This document shows positions 25,551 to 34,378 of a stretch of 64,000 nucleotides of DNA, in pieces (position 1 is the first letter of the stretch; every line of letters begins with the position of its first letter). A program made the position numbers and the translations under genes. The notes below the pieces were generated by a model, which did not search any database, was not told the origin of the DNA, and saw only the letters and a list, made by a program, of their open reading frames with translations. The DNA lies in the NCBI RefSeq assembly GCF_021228125.1, contig NZ_JAJQQS010000023.1, forward strand, positions 62,001 to 126,000. The letters are read 5' to 3'. The DNA comes from Streptomyces albireticuli. Its GTDB lineage: Bacteria > Actinomycetota > Actinomycetes > Streptomycetales > Streptomycetaceae.

Positions 25551-27976
25551 ACAGGCCCGACAACGCACCCGGGAACACCCCTGAACCGGACCCCTCGATG
25601 AACACGCAGTTCCTCGACGCTCTCGTACCCCGTCTCACCGCCGGCCGGTACACCCTCACCGCGCACCAGTCCCTCACCAAGGGCGGCGACCACGTCGACG
25701 AGGGGTACCTGCCGACCCCCGACGCCCCCGTCACCCAGCACATCGAGGTCCGCGCACCGCGCTTCACCGTCGAACCCGAGTGGATCCACGGCGCGTACCC
25801 GCCGCCCGGCGCCACCGGCACGTACGACGACGTCCTGCCGCACCTCACCCTGGAGCGGCCCACCCTGCCCTGGGAGCGGCAGGAAGGGAAGGACGGCAAG
25901 GGAGGGGTCCTGCCCTGGCTGGCCCTCCTCGTCTTCGGCGAGGGCGAACTGCCCGGCGACCCGCACTGCCTCGGCCACACCGACCAGCGCACCGTCGCCG
26001 AACTGTCCGACCCCGCCGCCCGCAGCGCCGACGACCCGGCCGACGTCGTCCTGCCCGCCCTCGACCAGGGGACGGACCCGATCGGCGACGACGAGAAGAA
26101 GCAGGTGTGCCGCACCGTCCTGGTGCCCGCCGCCGTCTTCCACGCCGTCGTGCCCGCCGAGGACGAACTGCCGCTGCTCACCCACGTCCGCCGGGTCGAC
26201 AAGCGGCACCAGGGCGTCACCCTCACCGAGGACCGGATCGAGGCCGGTGACTACGCGGTCGCCGTCGCCAACCGGCTGCCCGGCGCGGCCGGCGGCCGGT
26301 ACGTAGCCCACCTGGTGTCCCTGGAGGGCTGGCGGTCGCGGCTGCCCGACGGGACCGAGGCGGCCGAGACCTACACCGGGCCGGCGGAGCGGCTGCGCCT
26401 GGTGTCCCTATGGTCGTGGGCGTTCGAGTCGCTCGCCGACCACGCGCCCGGATTCGCCGCCCTCACCGAGCACTTCGTCGACACCCAGGGCGCCCAGGGC
26501 ACCGATCTGCTGCTGCGCGTCCCCGTGGGCGACCGCCCGCTGTCCGGCGCCGAGCAGCGGGAGGTCGCCGACCGGCTTCGCGCCGGCTATCTGCCGCTGT
26601 CCTGCCGCACCGAGTCCGGCCGGGCCACCTTCGGCTGGTACCGGGGGCCCCTCGTCGCCGCGCCCGTCCCGGCGCGGACCGACCGCGAGCGGCGCCGCTG
26701 CGCCGCCGAGGCCCTGATCCACCTGGAGGAGTACGGCGTCTTCGACGTCAGCCTCGCCACCGCCTTCACCGCCGGCCGGGGCGTCGCCTTCGCCGACCAC
26801 CAATTCGCCGCGACACTGCTTCGCCTGCGCGGCAAGGTACGCGAGCTCGCCGAGCGGGCACTGAACGAGCCCGCGCACCCGGTCGCCCCGGTCGCACTGG
26901 GCGTCCCGGACGACGGGACGGCCACCGGGGCGCGGGCACGCCTCGCCCACCTCGTCACCAACGGCCTCGGCGAGCAGCTCCACGAGATCCACCGTCGGCC
27001 CGTCCGGCCCGCGCCCGGCACCTCCCGTACCGTCGCCGCGACCGAGACCGTGTCGGCGCCCGTCACCCCCGTACCGGCCGCCACCCGGCTGCCCGGGACC
27101 GCCGGTATCACCGCGCGGCAACTACGCACGGACACCCCCCTGCGCGAGCGCCTGAGCGCCGCACTCGACACCCTCGCCGGCGCCGATCAGGACGAGGACC
27201 TCACCGCCGTCCAGGAATGGCTGACCCGGCTGCGGAGCCTGGAAGGCGTCCCGTTCGCCCACCTCGTCCCCGACGCCCGGATGCTCCCGGCGGAGAGCCT
27301 GCGCTTCTTCCACGTCGACGACGACTGGACGGCCACCCTCCTGGAGGGCGCGCTCAGCGTCGGGCTCGCCCACTCCTTCGACCTCGCCGCCGACGACCTG
27401 CTGTTCGGCCCGCGGGGCAGGGCCCCGCTGCCCGGTCCCCAGGGGCCCGTCACCGGGCTGCTGCTGCGCTCCCAACTGGTCAGCGGCTGGCCCGCCCTGG
27501 AGATCCGCCCGTACGCCGCCCCACGGACGACCGGCGGCGAGAGCGCGCTGCCCGTGCTGCGCAGGGCCGCACTCGCCGAGGACGTGCTGCTCGTCGTCGT
27601 CGACGGCGTCCCCGGGCGCGTCGAGATCGCCGAACCGCAGCAAGGCGTCCACTTCGGCATCGACGAGCCGGACGACGGCGGGGGAGACGACCCCGTCGAC
27701 GACGGCGTCATCCGCCTGCGGTCCCTGACCGGACGGATCGGAGAAGAACTCCCGGGCAAGCTGTTCCCGGCCACCCCCGGACTGCGCCCCTATCTCCGCG
27801 CACCGGGGGACAACGGACCCGACCGGGTCCTGCGGACCGCGAAGCTCGCGAACGGCCTCCAGGGCGCGCTCGGGCTGGAAAAGCCCCTGACGCCCGGCCA
27901 GTTCGCCCTTCAGATGATCAACGCGGCGCAGCGCCGCACCTTCACCACCACGACAGGAGACCACGCCAATGGCTGA
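25547..27976 (+). CDS. Large uncharacterised protein (809 aa) of the giant-protein operon
   Basis: I do not recognise a named domain. The protein is hydrophilic with no signal peptide. Notable segments are PHLTLERPTLPWERQ followed by GGVLPWLALLVFGEGEL near residue 120, FGWYRGPLVAAPVP near 365, and LVPDARMLPAESLRFFHVDDD near 570 followed by WTATLLEGALSVGLAHSFD. An Ala/Thr/Pro linker lies near 485-515. An Asp-rich patch (DEPDDGGGDDPVDD) near 710 could bind Ca2+. It overlaps the previous gene by ATGA and has AAGGAAGGCGG upstream, so co-translation with the 1806-residue protein is likely. Confidence 0.82.
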   Translation: MNRPDNAPGNTPEPDPSMNTQFLDALVPRLTAGRYTLTAHQSLTKGGDHVDEGYLPTPDAPVTQHIEVRAPRFTVEPEWIHGAYPPPGATGTYDDVLPHLTLERPTLPWERQEGKDGKGGVLPWLALLVFGEGELPGDPHCLGHTDQRTVAELSDPAARSADDPADVVLPALDQGTDPIGDDEKKQVCRTVLVPAAVFHAVVPAEDELPLLTHVRRVDKRHQGVTLTEDRIEAGDYAVAVANRLPGAAGGRYVAHLVSLEGWRSRLPDGTEAAETYTGPAERLRLVSLWSWAFESLADHAPGFAALTEHFVDTQGAQGTDLLLRVPVGDRPLSGAEQREVADRLRAGYLPLSCRTESGRATFGWYRGPLVAAPVPARTDRERRRCAAEALIHLEEYGVFDVSLATAFTAGRGVAFADHQFAATLLRLRGKVRELAERALNEPAHPVAPVALGVPDDGTATGARARLAHLVTNGLGEQLHEIHRRPVRPAPGTSRTVAATETVSAPVTPVPAATRLPGTAGITARQLRTDTPLRERLSAALDTLAGADQDEDLTAVQEWLTRLRSLEGVPFAHLVPDARMLPAESLRFFHVDDDWTATLLEGALSVGLAHSFDLAADDLLFGPRGRAPLPGPQGPVTGLLLRSQLVSGWPALEIRPYAAPRTTGGESALPVLRRAALAEDVLLVVVDGVPGRVEIAEPQQGVHFGIDEPDDGGGDDPVDDGVIRLRSLTGRIGEELPGKLFPATPGLRPYLRAPGDNGPDRVLRTAKLANGLQGALGLEKPLTPGQFALQMINAAQRRTFTTTTGDHANG

Positions 27977-30900
27977 CCGCGACGAGACCCTCGTCGTCCC
28001 GGTGGACGTGGACGCCCTGGTGGTCAACGAGAAACTCCGCGGGCTCGACGGCCGGGGCTTCCGCCGCTGGCAGCCCGACTTCAACCTGCTGCGCCACAAC
28101 CGCACGCCCGAGCCGGACCCGTTCACCAACGACGACGCGTGGAACACCACGCCCACCGACGGGGACGACCGGCACCGCGAGCGCGACGGCGTCTACGTGC
28201 GCTGGGAGCTGCCGGAGGGACTGCGCCGGGGCAGCGCCGGGCAGGACGGCGGGCGCACCGGTTTCCCGCTCGTACCCAACCGGTGGCTGGTCGTCCGCAA
28301 CGTCGACGGCCATCCGGAGCTGTTGACCGGCTGGGTGGTGGAGAGCGACTTCCTCGACGCGGACAAGGGCACCTCGCCGTTCATCCACCCCGTCAGGAAG
28401 GGGGCGGGCGACCCGTCGGCCGGCCCGCACCGGGCGACGGTCATCCCGACCCGCATCGGCCGGGCCGTCGGCATCGGCCGGGACGCCACGGTCTGGCAGG
28501 AGCCCGCACCCGGCGGCCCCGCCCACGACGACCTGTTCCTCACCGCCGTCGGCCCCGGCCTGATGACCTTCCACGCCTACCAGCCGTACCACGAGAACGT
28601 CTTCTCGCTCCACGACCCGCTGGACGGCGTCGCCGCCACGGCCACCCTCGACTACCAGGTCGTGGGCTGGTACTCGGACCCCGTCCAGGAGGAGCTGAAC
28701 CGGAGGCTGGGCGCCGCGGGCACCACCGTCGAGCAGGTGCTGGCCGGTCTGGGCTGGGAGGTGAAGGGCCCGCCCCAGGGCTGGCGGCCCGGCCGGACCG
28801 TCTACTGCGGCCGGGCCGTCGGCGTGGCCTGGAACCGCGACGAACTGCCCACGGACTGGGACCGCCCCGACAAGAACACGGTCAAGGACCGGATCGCGGT
28901 CGGCAGCAGCGCGGACGAGGCCCACGCCGCCCTGATCGGCGCGGGCCGCGCGGCCCTGCCCGACACCTCCGGCAACGCCCTCGGCCACACCGACCCCGTC
29001 CTGCTGCACGCCCTCGGCCGCGGCCTGCTGGACACCCTCGACGGCCCCGACGGTCCCGTCGCCACCGCACAGGCCCTGCACAAGGGCTGGTTCCAGCAGC
29101 TGCCCGGCGGCTACGTCTGGCGGCTCGCCGACCCGTCCGACAAGGGCAACCCCGCGGGCGACGCGGCGTCGGTCACCTGGTCCGGCGCGGGCACCGAGCA
29201 GGAGGAGTGCCTGGCCCGGCTCAACCGGGACCAGGACGCGTACGACAGGGCCGTACGGGACCTCGCCTCCCTGCAGAAGCGGCTGTACGCGCTGTGGTGG
29301 ATGCACGGCCTGCCCCTGATCCCCCGGCAGTACGAGCGCGAGCGGTTCCGCGCCGAGATCGACCCGGACAACCCGGCCGGCCTCGCGGCCGAGGTGGCCG
29401 GGCGCCGGAAGGCCCTCAAGGGCCTCCAGGACCGCATCCCGCACGGCGCCGACCAGCACGAGCTGGACCTGTCCGTCGACGCCTACCGGGACCGGTACCC
29501 GGCGCTCGCCGGGTACGAGCTCCGCCGTGAGGCGCTGCCCCCGTTCCACCACGTGAACGACCCGACGGTGGTGCTCACCGGGTCCAAGGGCCACACGCCG
29601 CACGCCGCGCCGTCCGGCACGGACCTCCTCCTCTGCCGGACGGCCGAGCAGATCGTCGGGGGCGTCGCGCCCGGCGGCGCCCTCCCCGCCCCCTTCGACA
29701 CCCTGAAGGCCGCCGGTCTGCCGGCGGTCGTCCCCGCCCTGCTGGGCGAGTTCACCTATCTGCTCGACCCGGCCCACACGGCGTCCCTCCCGGAGGGCCT
29801 CGCCCCGCAGCCCTGGCGGCAGCCGTGGAAGCCGCTGCTGTTCCAGTGGCGGGTCACGCACTGGAACGTCCCCTACCGCGACCGCGGGACCGAGAAGGAC
29901 AACTGGGAGTTCGACGGCAGCCACTACCGCTGGCGCGACGGCGCCGCCGACGCCCCGCGGTACGTGACCGGGCGGCGCTTCCTCGTACCGCTGCCCCCGC
30001 ACACCATGAGCGGCGGACTGGAACGGCACGCCGCCGAGCACACCGGCGCGACGCGTGAGGCGTTCGCCGCGGCCGCCGAGCAGGTCAAGGACCTCGACCT
30101 GCTCTCCCAGAGCCTCGACGGCCTCACCGACGCGTTCGCCTGCACGGATCCCACACCCAACCTCAGCCCGCCCGGCCGCATCGGCGAGCTCGTCGGCGAC
30201 GTCCGCGGCCGGCTGCCCGACGCCGGCCCGCTGCCCGTCCCCTTCCAGGGCTGGCAGCCGTCGGGCTTCACCCAGATCCGGGCGGGCCAGTTCGCGCTGA
30301 GCGCCCTCAGCGTCGTCGACGAGTTCGGGCAGACCCTCGACGTCCTGCTCGAAGGCGACGCCGGATACCTCGTCCCGCGGGTGGGCGACAGCCTGCGCCC
30401 CAACGGGCGGTACGCGGGGACGGACCTGACCGAGCGCTTCGTCCAGCTGCCGCCGCGCCTGCTCCAGCCCGCCCGGCTGCGGTTCGACTTCGTCGGCGAG
30501 TCGGCGCCCGACGAACCGGTGGACCTGCGCGCGGGCACCAACCCCGTGTGCGCGTGGATCATCCCCAACTACGTCGACCGCTCCCTGCTCTGCTACGACC
30601 CCACCGGCGCCCCGCTGGGCGAACTGCGCCTCGACCTCCAGGAGGACGCGTCGACGGGCGCGCTCTCGACCGTGGTCGGCTGGGGCCCGCTGCCGGACTC
30701 GCAGGTCCACACGATCGACGACCTGAGCGCGGAGCGGCCGCACCTGCACGCGTTCGCGAAGGAGCTCGCGGCGAAGGGCCCCGACGCCTTCGCGGAACTG
30801 ATGTCCACCGTCGACCGCTGCCTGGCGGGCATCGACCCGGGCGACCCGTACGGCGACGAGGTCCTCGGCGCGCTGCTCGGCCGCCCGCTCGCCCTGGTCC

Positions 30901-31631
30901 GGGCCCGGCTCGGCTTCGAGCTCGACGGCCCGCCCGTCAGCGACCCGGGCTGGCGGTACGCGCTGGACTGGCGGACCCCGGCCGAATGGGACGCCGGCAA
31001 ACCGGTGCCCGAGGAGATGGACCACCTCACCTACCGCTGGCCGGTCCGGCTCGGCAACGCCGGGCAGCGGGGCGACGGCCTGGTCGGCTACTTCTCCGAG
31101 GACGACTACACCGCCTTCCACGCGGTGGCCGGACCGGGGACGGACCACCCGACCGGCTACGTCACCGAGATCTCCGCCGGAAACTGGCCGGCCCTGAAGG
31201 CCGATTCCCACGACCGCACGCACCTGACCCTGCTGCTCGACCCCCGGGCCGCCGTCCACGCCACGACGGACGTCCTGCCGGTCACCGACCTGCGGCTGCC
31301 GTCCCGCTTCACACGCACGGCGATGGCGGCGATGAAGGTCGCGCTGCGGCTGAGCCCGGTGCTCACCACGGCCCGTAAGGTCCCGGTCAAGAACGAACAG
31401 GGCGCCACCACCTTCGTCAACTCCCTCGCCCTGCCCCACCCCACCTCCCCGCAGGGCACCTGGGACTGGTCCGAACTGGTCGTCCCCGACGCGCCGACGG
31501 GCCCCGAGCCCGCGCCCCGCTGGACCGGTCAGTCAGTCGTCCAGAACGACCAGACCGCTCGGCTGGACGAGGACGGCCCCGTCGTCCGCACCGGCTTCCT
31601 GCGCCTGACCGACGGCCTCGACGGCTCGTGA
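27969..31631 (+). CDS. Giant uncharacterised protein (1220 aa) of the same operon
   Basis: No named domain was recognised. The N-terminus DETLVVPVDVDALVVNEKLR leads into GVYVRWELPEGLRRG and FPLVPNRWLVVRN. Around residues 415-500 there is a predicted coiled-coil hairpin (CLARLNRDQDAYDRAVRDLASLQKRL, later KALKGLQDRI). The remainder is Trp- and Tyr-rich with short strand motifs. No export signal is seen. It overlaps the preceding stop by 8 nt and uses ACAGGAGACC as ribosome binding site. The tight coupling and similar sizes suggest that the products assemble together. Confidence 0.82.
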   Translation: MADRDETLVVPVDVDALVVNEKLRGLDGRGFRRWQPDFNLLRHNRTPEPDPFTNDDAWNTTPTDGDDRHRERDGVYVRWELPEGLRRGSAGQDGGRTGFPLVPNRWLVVRNVDGHPELLTGWVVESDFLDADKGTSPFIHPVRKGAGDPSAGPHRATVIPTRIGRAVGIGRDATVWQEPAPGGPAHDDLFLTAVGPGLMTFHAYQPYHENVFSLHDPLDGVAATATLDYQVVGWYSDPVQEELNRRLGAAGTTVEQVLAGLGWEVKGPPQGWRPGRTVYCGRAVGVAWNRDELPTDWDRPDKNTVKDRIAVGSSADEAHAALIGAGRAALPDTSGNALGHTDPVLLHALGRGLLDTLDGPDGPVATAQALHKGWFQQLPGGYVWRLADPSDKGNPAGDAASVTWSGAGTEQEECLARLNRDQDAYDRAVRDLASLQKRLYALWWMHGLPLIPRQYERERFRAEIDPDNPAGLAAEVAGRRKALKGLQDRIPHGADQHELDLSVDAYRDRYPALAGYELRREALPPFHHVNDPTVVLTGSKGHTPHAAPSGTDLLLCRTAEQIVGGVAPGGALPAPFDTLKAAGLPAVVPALLGEFTYLLDPAHTASLPEGLAPQPWRQPWKPLLFQWRVTHWNVPYRDRGTEKDNWEFDGSHYRWRDGAADAPRYVTGRRFLVPLPPHTMSGGLERHAAEHTGATREAFAAAAEQVKDLDLLSQSLDGLTDAFACTDPTPNLSPPGRIGELVGDVRGRLPDAGPLPVPFQGWQPSGFTQIRAGQFALSALSVVDEFGQTLDVLLEGDAGYLVPRVGDSLRPNGRYAGTDLTERFVQLPPRLLQPARLRFDFVGESAPDEPVDLRAGTNPVCAWIIPNYVDRSLLCYDPTGAPLGELRLDLQEDASTGALSTVVGWGPLPDSQVHTIDDLSAERPHLHAFAKELAAKGPDAFAELMSTVDRCLAGIDPGDPYGDEVLGALLGRPLALVRARLGFELDGPPVSDPGWRYALDWRTPAEWDAGKPVPEEMDHLTYRWPVRLGNAGQRGDGLVGYFSEDDYTAFHAVAGPGTDHPTGYVTEISAGNWPALKADSHDRTHLTLLLDPRAAVHATTDVLPVTDLRLPSRFTRTAMAAMKVALRLSPVLTTARKVPVKNEQGATTFVNSLALPHPTSPQGTWDWSELVVPDAPTGPEPAPRWTGQSVVQNDQTARLDEDGPVVRTGFLRLTDGLDGS

Positions 31632-31672
31632 CCCGACAGCACACCGACCCACCCGCGAAAGGAGCCGCGTTC

Positions 31673-32608
31673 GTGAACGAGCCGGCCAACGACCCCTGTC
31701 TGCTCGACTACGCCGTCATCAGCGACCCGTACCCGCTGTACGCGGCCACCGCCGACAGCCCGGCCTCGACCCTGCACCTCGTGGTCTCCAACGGCGGCGG
31801 CGACACCGTCTTCTGCCGGGAGATCATCTTCTCGCTGCCGGAGGGCGACCTGGCCCAGAGCCTGGTGGCGACCGGCGGGGGAGACGGCGACGGCAGCGCC
31901 GCCGGCTGGACCGTCGAAGAGCTCCAGAAGGGCGCGAGCACCGTCCTGCCGTCCGGCGAGTACGCGAGCTTCCGGGTCAAGCCCCCGGCGGACGGGACGA
32001 AGGTGGAGGGCTCCGGCCTCACCATCACGCTGCGGAACCTGCACATCGGCACCCAGCCGGGCACGGCCCGCATCGAGATCCGGGAGACCGCCACGAAGGA
32101 CACGGCCCAATGGCCGGACAGCCCGCGCTACCGGACCCTGGAGATCACCAAGTTCCCGCGTCCGGAGCTTCCGTCCGTCGGCAACTTCCGGGTCGAGCCG
32201 TGCGAGGTCGAGCTCGGCAAGGACAGGGACAGCGACAAGGTCCGCCTGGTATGGGACGGCCCGACGGACATCGATTACACCGTGGTCTACGGCGCCGGCG
32301 CGACGAAGGCGGACGGCCAGGCGGACGTGGTCCGGGGCCGCGAATGGTGGGGCACGGTCACCCGCGACACCACCTTCCACCTGACGTACACGGCGGCCGG
32401 GTCCACCCACTACCTGACGGCGGGTGTCACGGTCGCCAACCCGCACTTCACCGGACTGACGGTGGACGGCAGCGCGACCGTCACCCAGGACCTGACCGTG
32501 GGCCGCGACGCCGACGTCACCGGAACCGTCGAAGCGACCGAGGACATCGCGACACACGGGAAGTTCCTCGACGCCAAGGGCACTCCGCTGCGGGGAGATC
32601 TGGCGTGA
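31673..32608 (+). CDS. Fibre-like beta-rich protein (311 aa)
   Basis: The GTG at 31673 is preferred because AAAGGAG lies about 8 nt upstream; a GTG at 31628 in the same frame overlaps the previous stop as GTGA and would add 15 residues. The N-terminal half contains strand-like segments (LHLVVSNGGGDTVFCREIIFSLP). The central part resembles Ig-like beta domains (DKVRLVWDGPTDIDYTVVYG). The C-terminus has a repeating LxVxGxAxV pattern (GLTVDGSATVTQDLTVGRDA, DVTGTVEATEDIATHG), like the beta-helical stalks of phage fibres. No catalytic motif or signal peptide is seen. Its stop overlaps the next start as GTGA. Confidence 0.75.
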   Translation: MNEPANDPCLLDYAVISDPYPLYAATADSPASTLHLVVSNGGGDTVFCREIIFSLPEGDLAQSLVATGGGDGDGSAAGWTVEELQKGASTVLPSGEYASFRVKPPADGTKVEGSGLTITLRNLHIGTQPGTARIEIRETATKDTAQWPDSPRYRTLEITKFPRPELPSVGNFRVEPCEVELGKDRDSDKVRLVWDGPTDIDYTVVYGAGATKADGQADVVRGREWWGTVTRDTTFHLTYTAAGSTHYLTAGVTVANPHFTGLTVDGSATVTQDLTVGRDADVTGTVEATEDIATHGKFLDAKGTPLRGDLA

Positions 32609-33735
32609 CGGGCAAACTCACCGTCAAGGGCCGGATCACGGCCGGCGGCGACGTGGGCGGCGACGGCGGCCGTCTGACCCTCCTCAACCCGTCCGGCAAG
32701 CAGGAGTTCGGCGACGAGGGGGAGCACCCGTTCACCGTCCCGGCCGCGGTCACCCTGCTGGACCTGCATGTGCGGGGCGGCGCGGGGCGGGGCGGCGACG
32801 GCGTGGACGGTGGCAGGGGCGCCGACATCCAGGCCCTCGTGTACGTGGAGCCCAACGAAGAGCTGACCGTTCGGATTTCCCATGACGGGGCGGCCGGAGC
32901 GTCGGCGCAGGTCCTCCGCGGAGGCACCGTGGTCGTGGGCGCGGGCGGCGGCGGGGACGCCGGTGGGCCCGGCGGCCATGGCGGCGGCGGATCCAACGGC
33001 CGGGCCGGCGGCTCCTCCAGCAAGCAGGGAGGGGTGCACGGTTCGGGCAGCGCCGGAGGCGGCGGAGGAGCGGGCGGTGCGGGCGGGAACGCGGGCCTTG
33101 TCACGGCCGACGGCGGGACGGTGCCGGGCGAGGTGGGCAAGCAGGGTTCTTCCGGCGCGTCCGGGAGCAGCGGAGGCGTGGGGGGAAACGGTGAGGACGC
33201 CCCTTACCTCTTCGACACCCACAAAGGCGGCACCGGTGGCGGTGGCGGCGGCGGTGGGACGGCCGACGCCCCCGGTGGCGGAGGCTACGCGGGCAGCGGC
33301 GCCCCCGACGGGAACGGCGGTGGCTCCGGTAGCGGGCGTACGGGCGGCAGCGGGGGACAGGCCCCGGGAGGTGGTGACCCCCACGGCGGTCAGGGCGGTG
33401 CGGGAGGCGACGGCGGTGAGGGAGGCTCCGGCGGCCGGGGCGGCGCCGACGGCAGCGCCCCGGGCGCCGCGGCCTCGGGCAGCGCCGGGGCCGCCGGCCA
33501 GGGCGGCGGTGGCGGCGGGAGCGGCGGCACCGGCCACGGTGGCGCGGGCTACAACGCCGGCGGCGGTGCCGGTGGTGGCGGCGGTGGTGGCGCAGGCGGC
33601 ACCGGTGGGCAAGGCGGACGGGGCGGCGACAGCCACCTCGACGCCTCCCGGGCCACACTGAAGGTCCCCAGCACCTACAGCACGGACGCCGCGCACGTCA
33701 CCATCGCCTGGGGCAACCACAAATTCCCCGCTTGA
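32605..33735 (+). CDS. Glycine-rich protein resembling phage tail-fibre tip domains (376 aa)
   Basis: The N-terminus continues the LxVxG pattern of the preceding protein (GKLTVKGRITAGGDVGGDGG). It is followed by HPFTVPAAVTLLDLHVRGGA, then QALVYVEPNEELTVRIS, the layout of the glycine-rich domain found in tail fibres and adhesins (FTVPAGVTxVxVxVxGGGG). Residues about 112-350 are mostly Gly with Ala, Ser and Thr, then DASRATLKVPSTYSTDAAHV at the end. Such Gly-rich blocks form polyglycine-II bundles in some fibre tips. The start GTG 32605 overlaps the previous stop and has GGGGAG upstream. It is the last gene of the operon. Confidence 0.8.
   Translation: MTGKLTVKGRITAGGDVGGDGGRLTLLNPSGKQEFGDEGEHPFTVPAAVTLLDLHVRGGAGRGGDGVDGGRGADIQALVYVEPNEELTVRISHDGAAGASAQVLRGGTVVVGAGGGGDAGGPGGHGGGGSNGRAGGSSSKQGGVHGSGSAGGGGGAGGAGGNAGLVTADGGTVPGEVGKQGSSGASGSSGGVGGNGEDAPYLFDTHKGGTGGGGGGGGTADAPGGGGYAGSGAPDGNGGGSGSGRTGGSGGQAPGGGDPHGGQGGAGGDGGEGGSGGRGGADGSAPGAAASGSAGAAGQGGGGGGSGGTGHGGAGYNAGGGAGGGGGGGAGGTGGQGGRGGDSHLDASRATLKVPSTYSTDAAHVTIAWGNHKFPA
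32941..33630 (+). repeat. Imperfect GGC/GGT-rich triplet repeat coding for the glycine-rich tract
   Basis: The DNA is an irregular mosaic of GGC, GGT and GGA codons, with no fixed long period. It encodes the Gly-rich part of the preceding CDS and is likely to expand or contract by slippage. Confidence 0.6.
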
Positions 33736-33836
33736 CCCGGCTCGGCGACGGCAGGCGCGCCGAGAGGTTTTACCGAACGGTCGACCAGCCGTCTTTCCCG
33801 CTCAGGTACCTTCCGGACATCCACTGATCGCGATGT

Positions 33837-33869
33837 GCGGATCTCTCCGGCGTAACCGGAGAGATCCGC
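33837..33869. promoter_or_regulatory. 14-bp perfect inverted repeat just upstream of the cupin gene
   Basis: The arms GCGGATCTCTCCGG and CCGGAGAGATCCGC are perfectly complementary around a CGTAA loop. The repeat ends 14 bp before the cupin ATG, directly next to its GGGAGG ribosome binding site, and about 100 bp after the giant-protein operon. It could be a terminator of that operon, a translational-control hairpin or an operator. Confidence 0.6.
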
Positions 33870-33883
33870 TCGGGAGGTATGTC

Positions 33884-34189
33884 ATGAGCGTGGTCGATCT
33901 GGTCCGGGCGGCGACGGTACTGCCGGACGCCTGGAGTTCCCGGCCGCTGGGAAAGGTGGGGACGGCGTGCGTCAAGGTGCTGCGCATGGACGCGCTGCCC
34001 GTGGAGGAGGAGACGCACGGCACCGCCGAGGTGCTGCTCGTGCTCGACGGCAGGCTCGAACTGACCGTGAAGGGTGTCGAGGTGTCGGTCGGGCCGGGCG
34101 AGATGTACCTGGTGGAGGCGGGTGCCCGGCACGCGGTCCGGCCGGGCGGCCACGGCACCCTGGTGATCGTGGAAGTGCCCGAGGGGTGA
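33884..34189 (+). CDS. Small cupin-domain protein
   Basis: A 101-residue single-domain cupin. The typical beta-barrel is visible as EVLLVLDGRLELTVKGVEVSVGPGEMYLVEAGARHAVRPG, with a metal-site pattern reduced to EETHG, Glu and the His of ARHAV. ATG 33884 is chosen for the GGGAGG at 7-nt spacing. It follows the large inverted repeat and may be controlled by it. Its substrate is unknown; small cupins of this kind act as metal or sugar-binding proteins. Confidence 0.8.
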   Translation: MSVVDLVRAATVLPDAWSSRPLGKVGTACVKVLRMDALPVEEETHGTAEVLLVLDGRLELTVKGVEVSVGPGEMYLVEAGARHAVRPGGHGTLVIVEVPEG

Positions 34190-34378
34190 GGTGGTGAGGG
34201 CCGCCGGATCGGGGGGCACGGTATTGGTACGCGGTCGGCCGGTACGGCGAATGGACGCGGCGTCCGCACCCTCGTCGGGGCCCGTGACCTGCGGTCGCAA
34301 GTGCTGTCGCTGACCCGTTCGACGCCCCCGTGCCGGTCCGCGCGTTAGCCGTGGCGGGTGCCAGGAACATGGAAGTGC

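Noticed and set aside
27942..31439. A 1165-codon minus-strand open frame across the 1220-residue gene
   Set aside because: Same shadow effect; no family similarity, and the + gene has overlap coupling and a ribosome binding site.
18876..33735. Prophage or tail-like particle (tailocin, contractile injection system)
   Set aside because: Fibre-like sequences are present, but sheath, tube, baseplate, tape-measure, lysis and assembly ATPase genes are absent.
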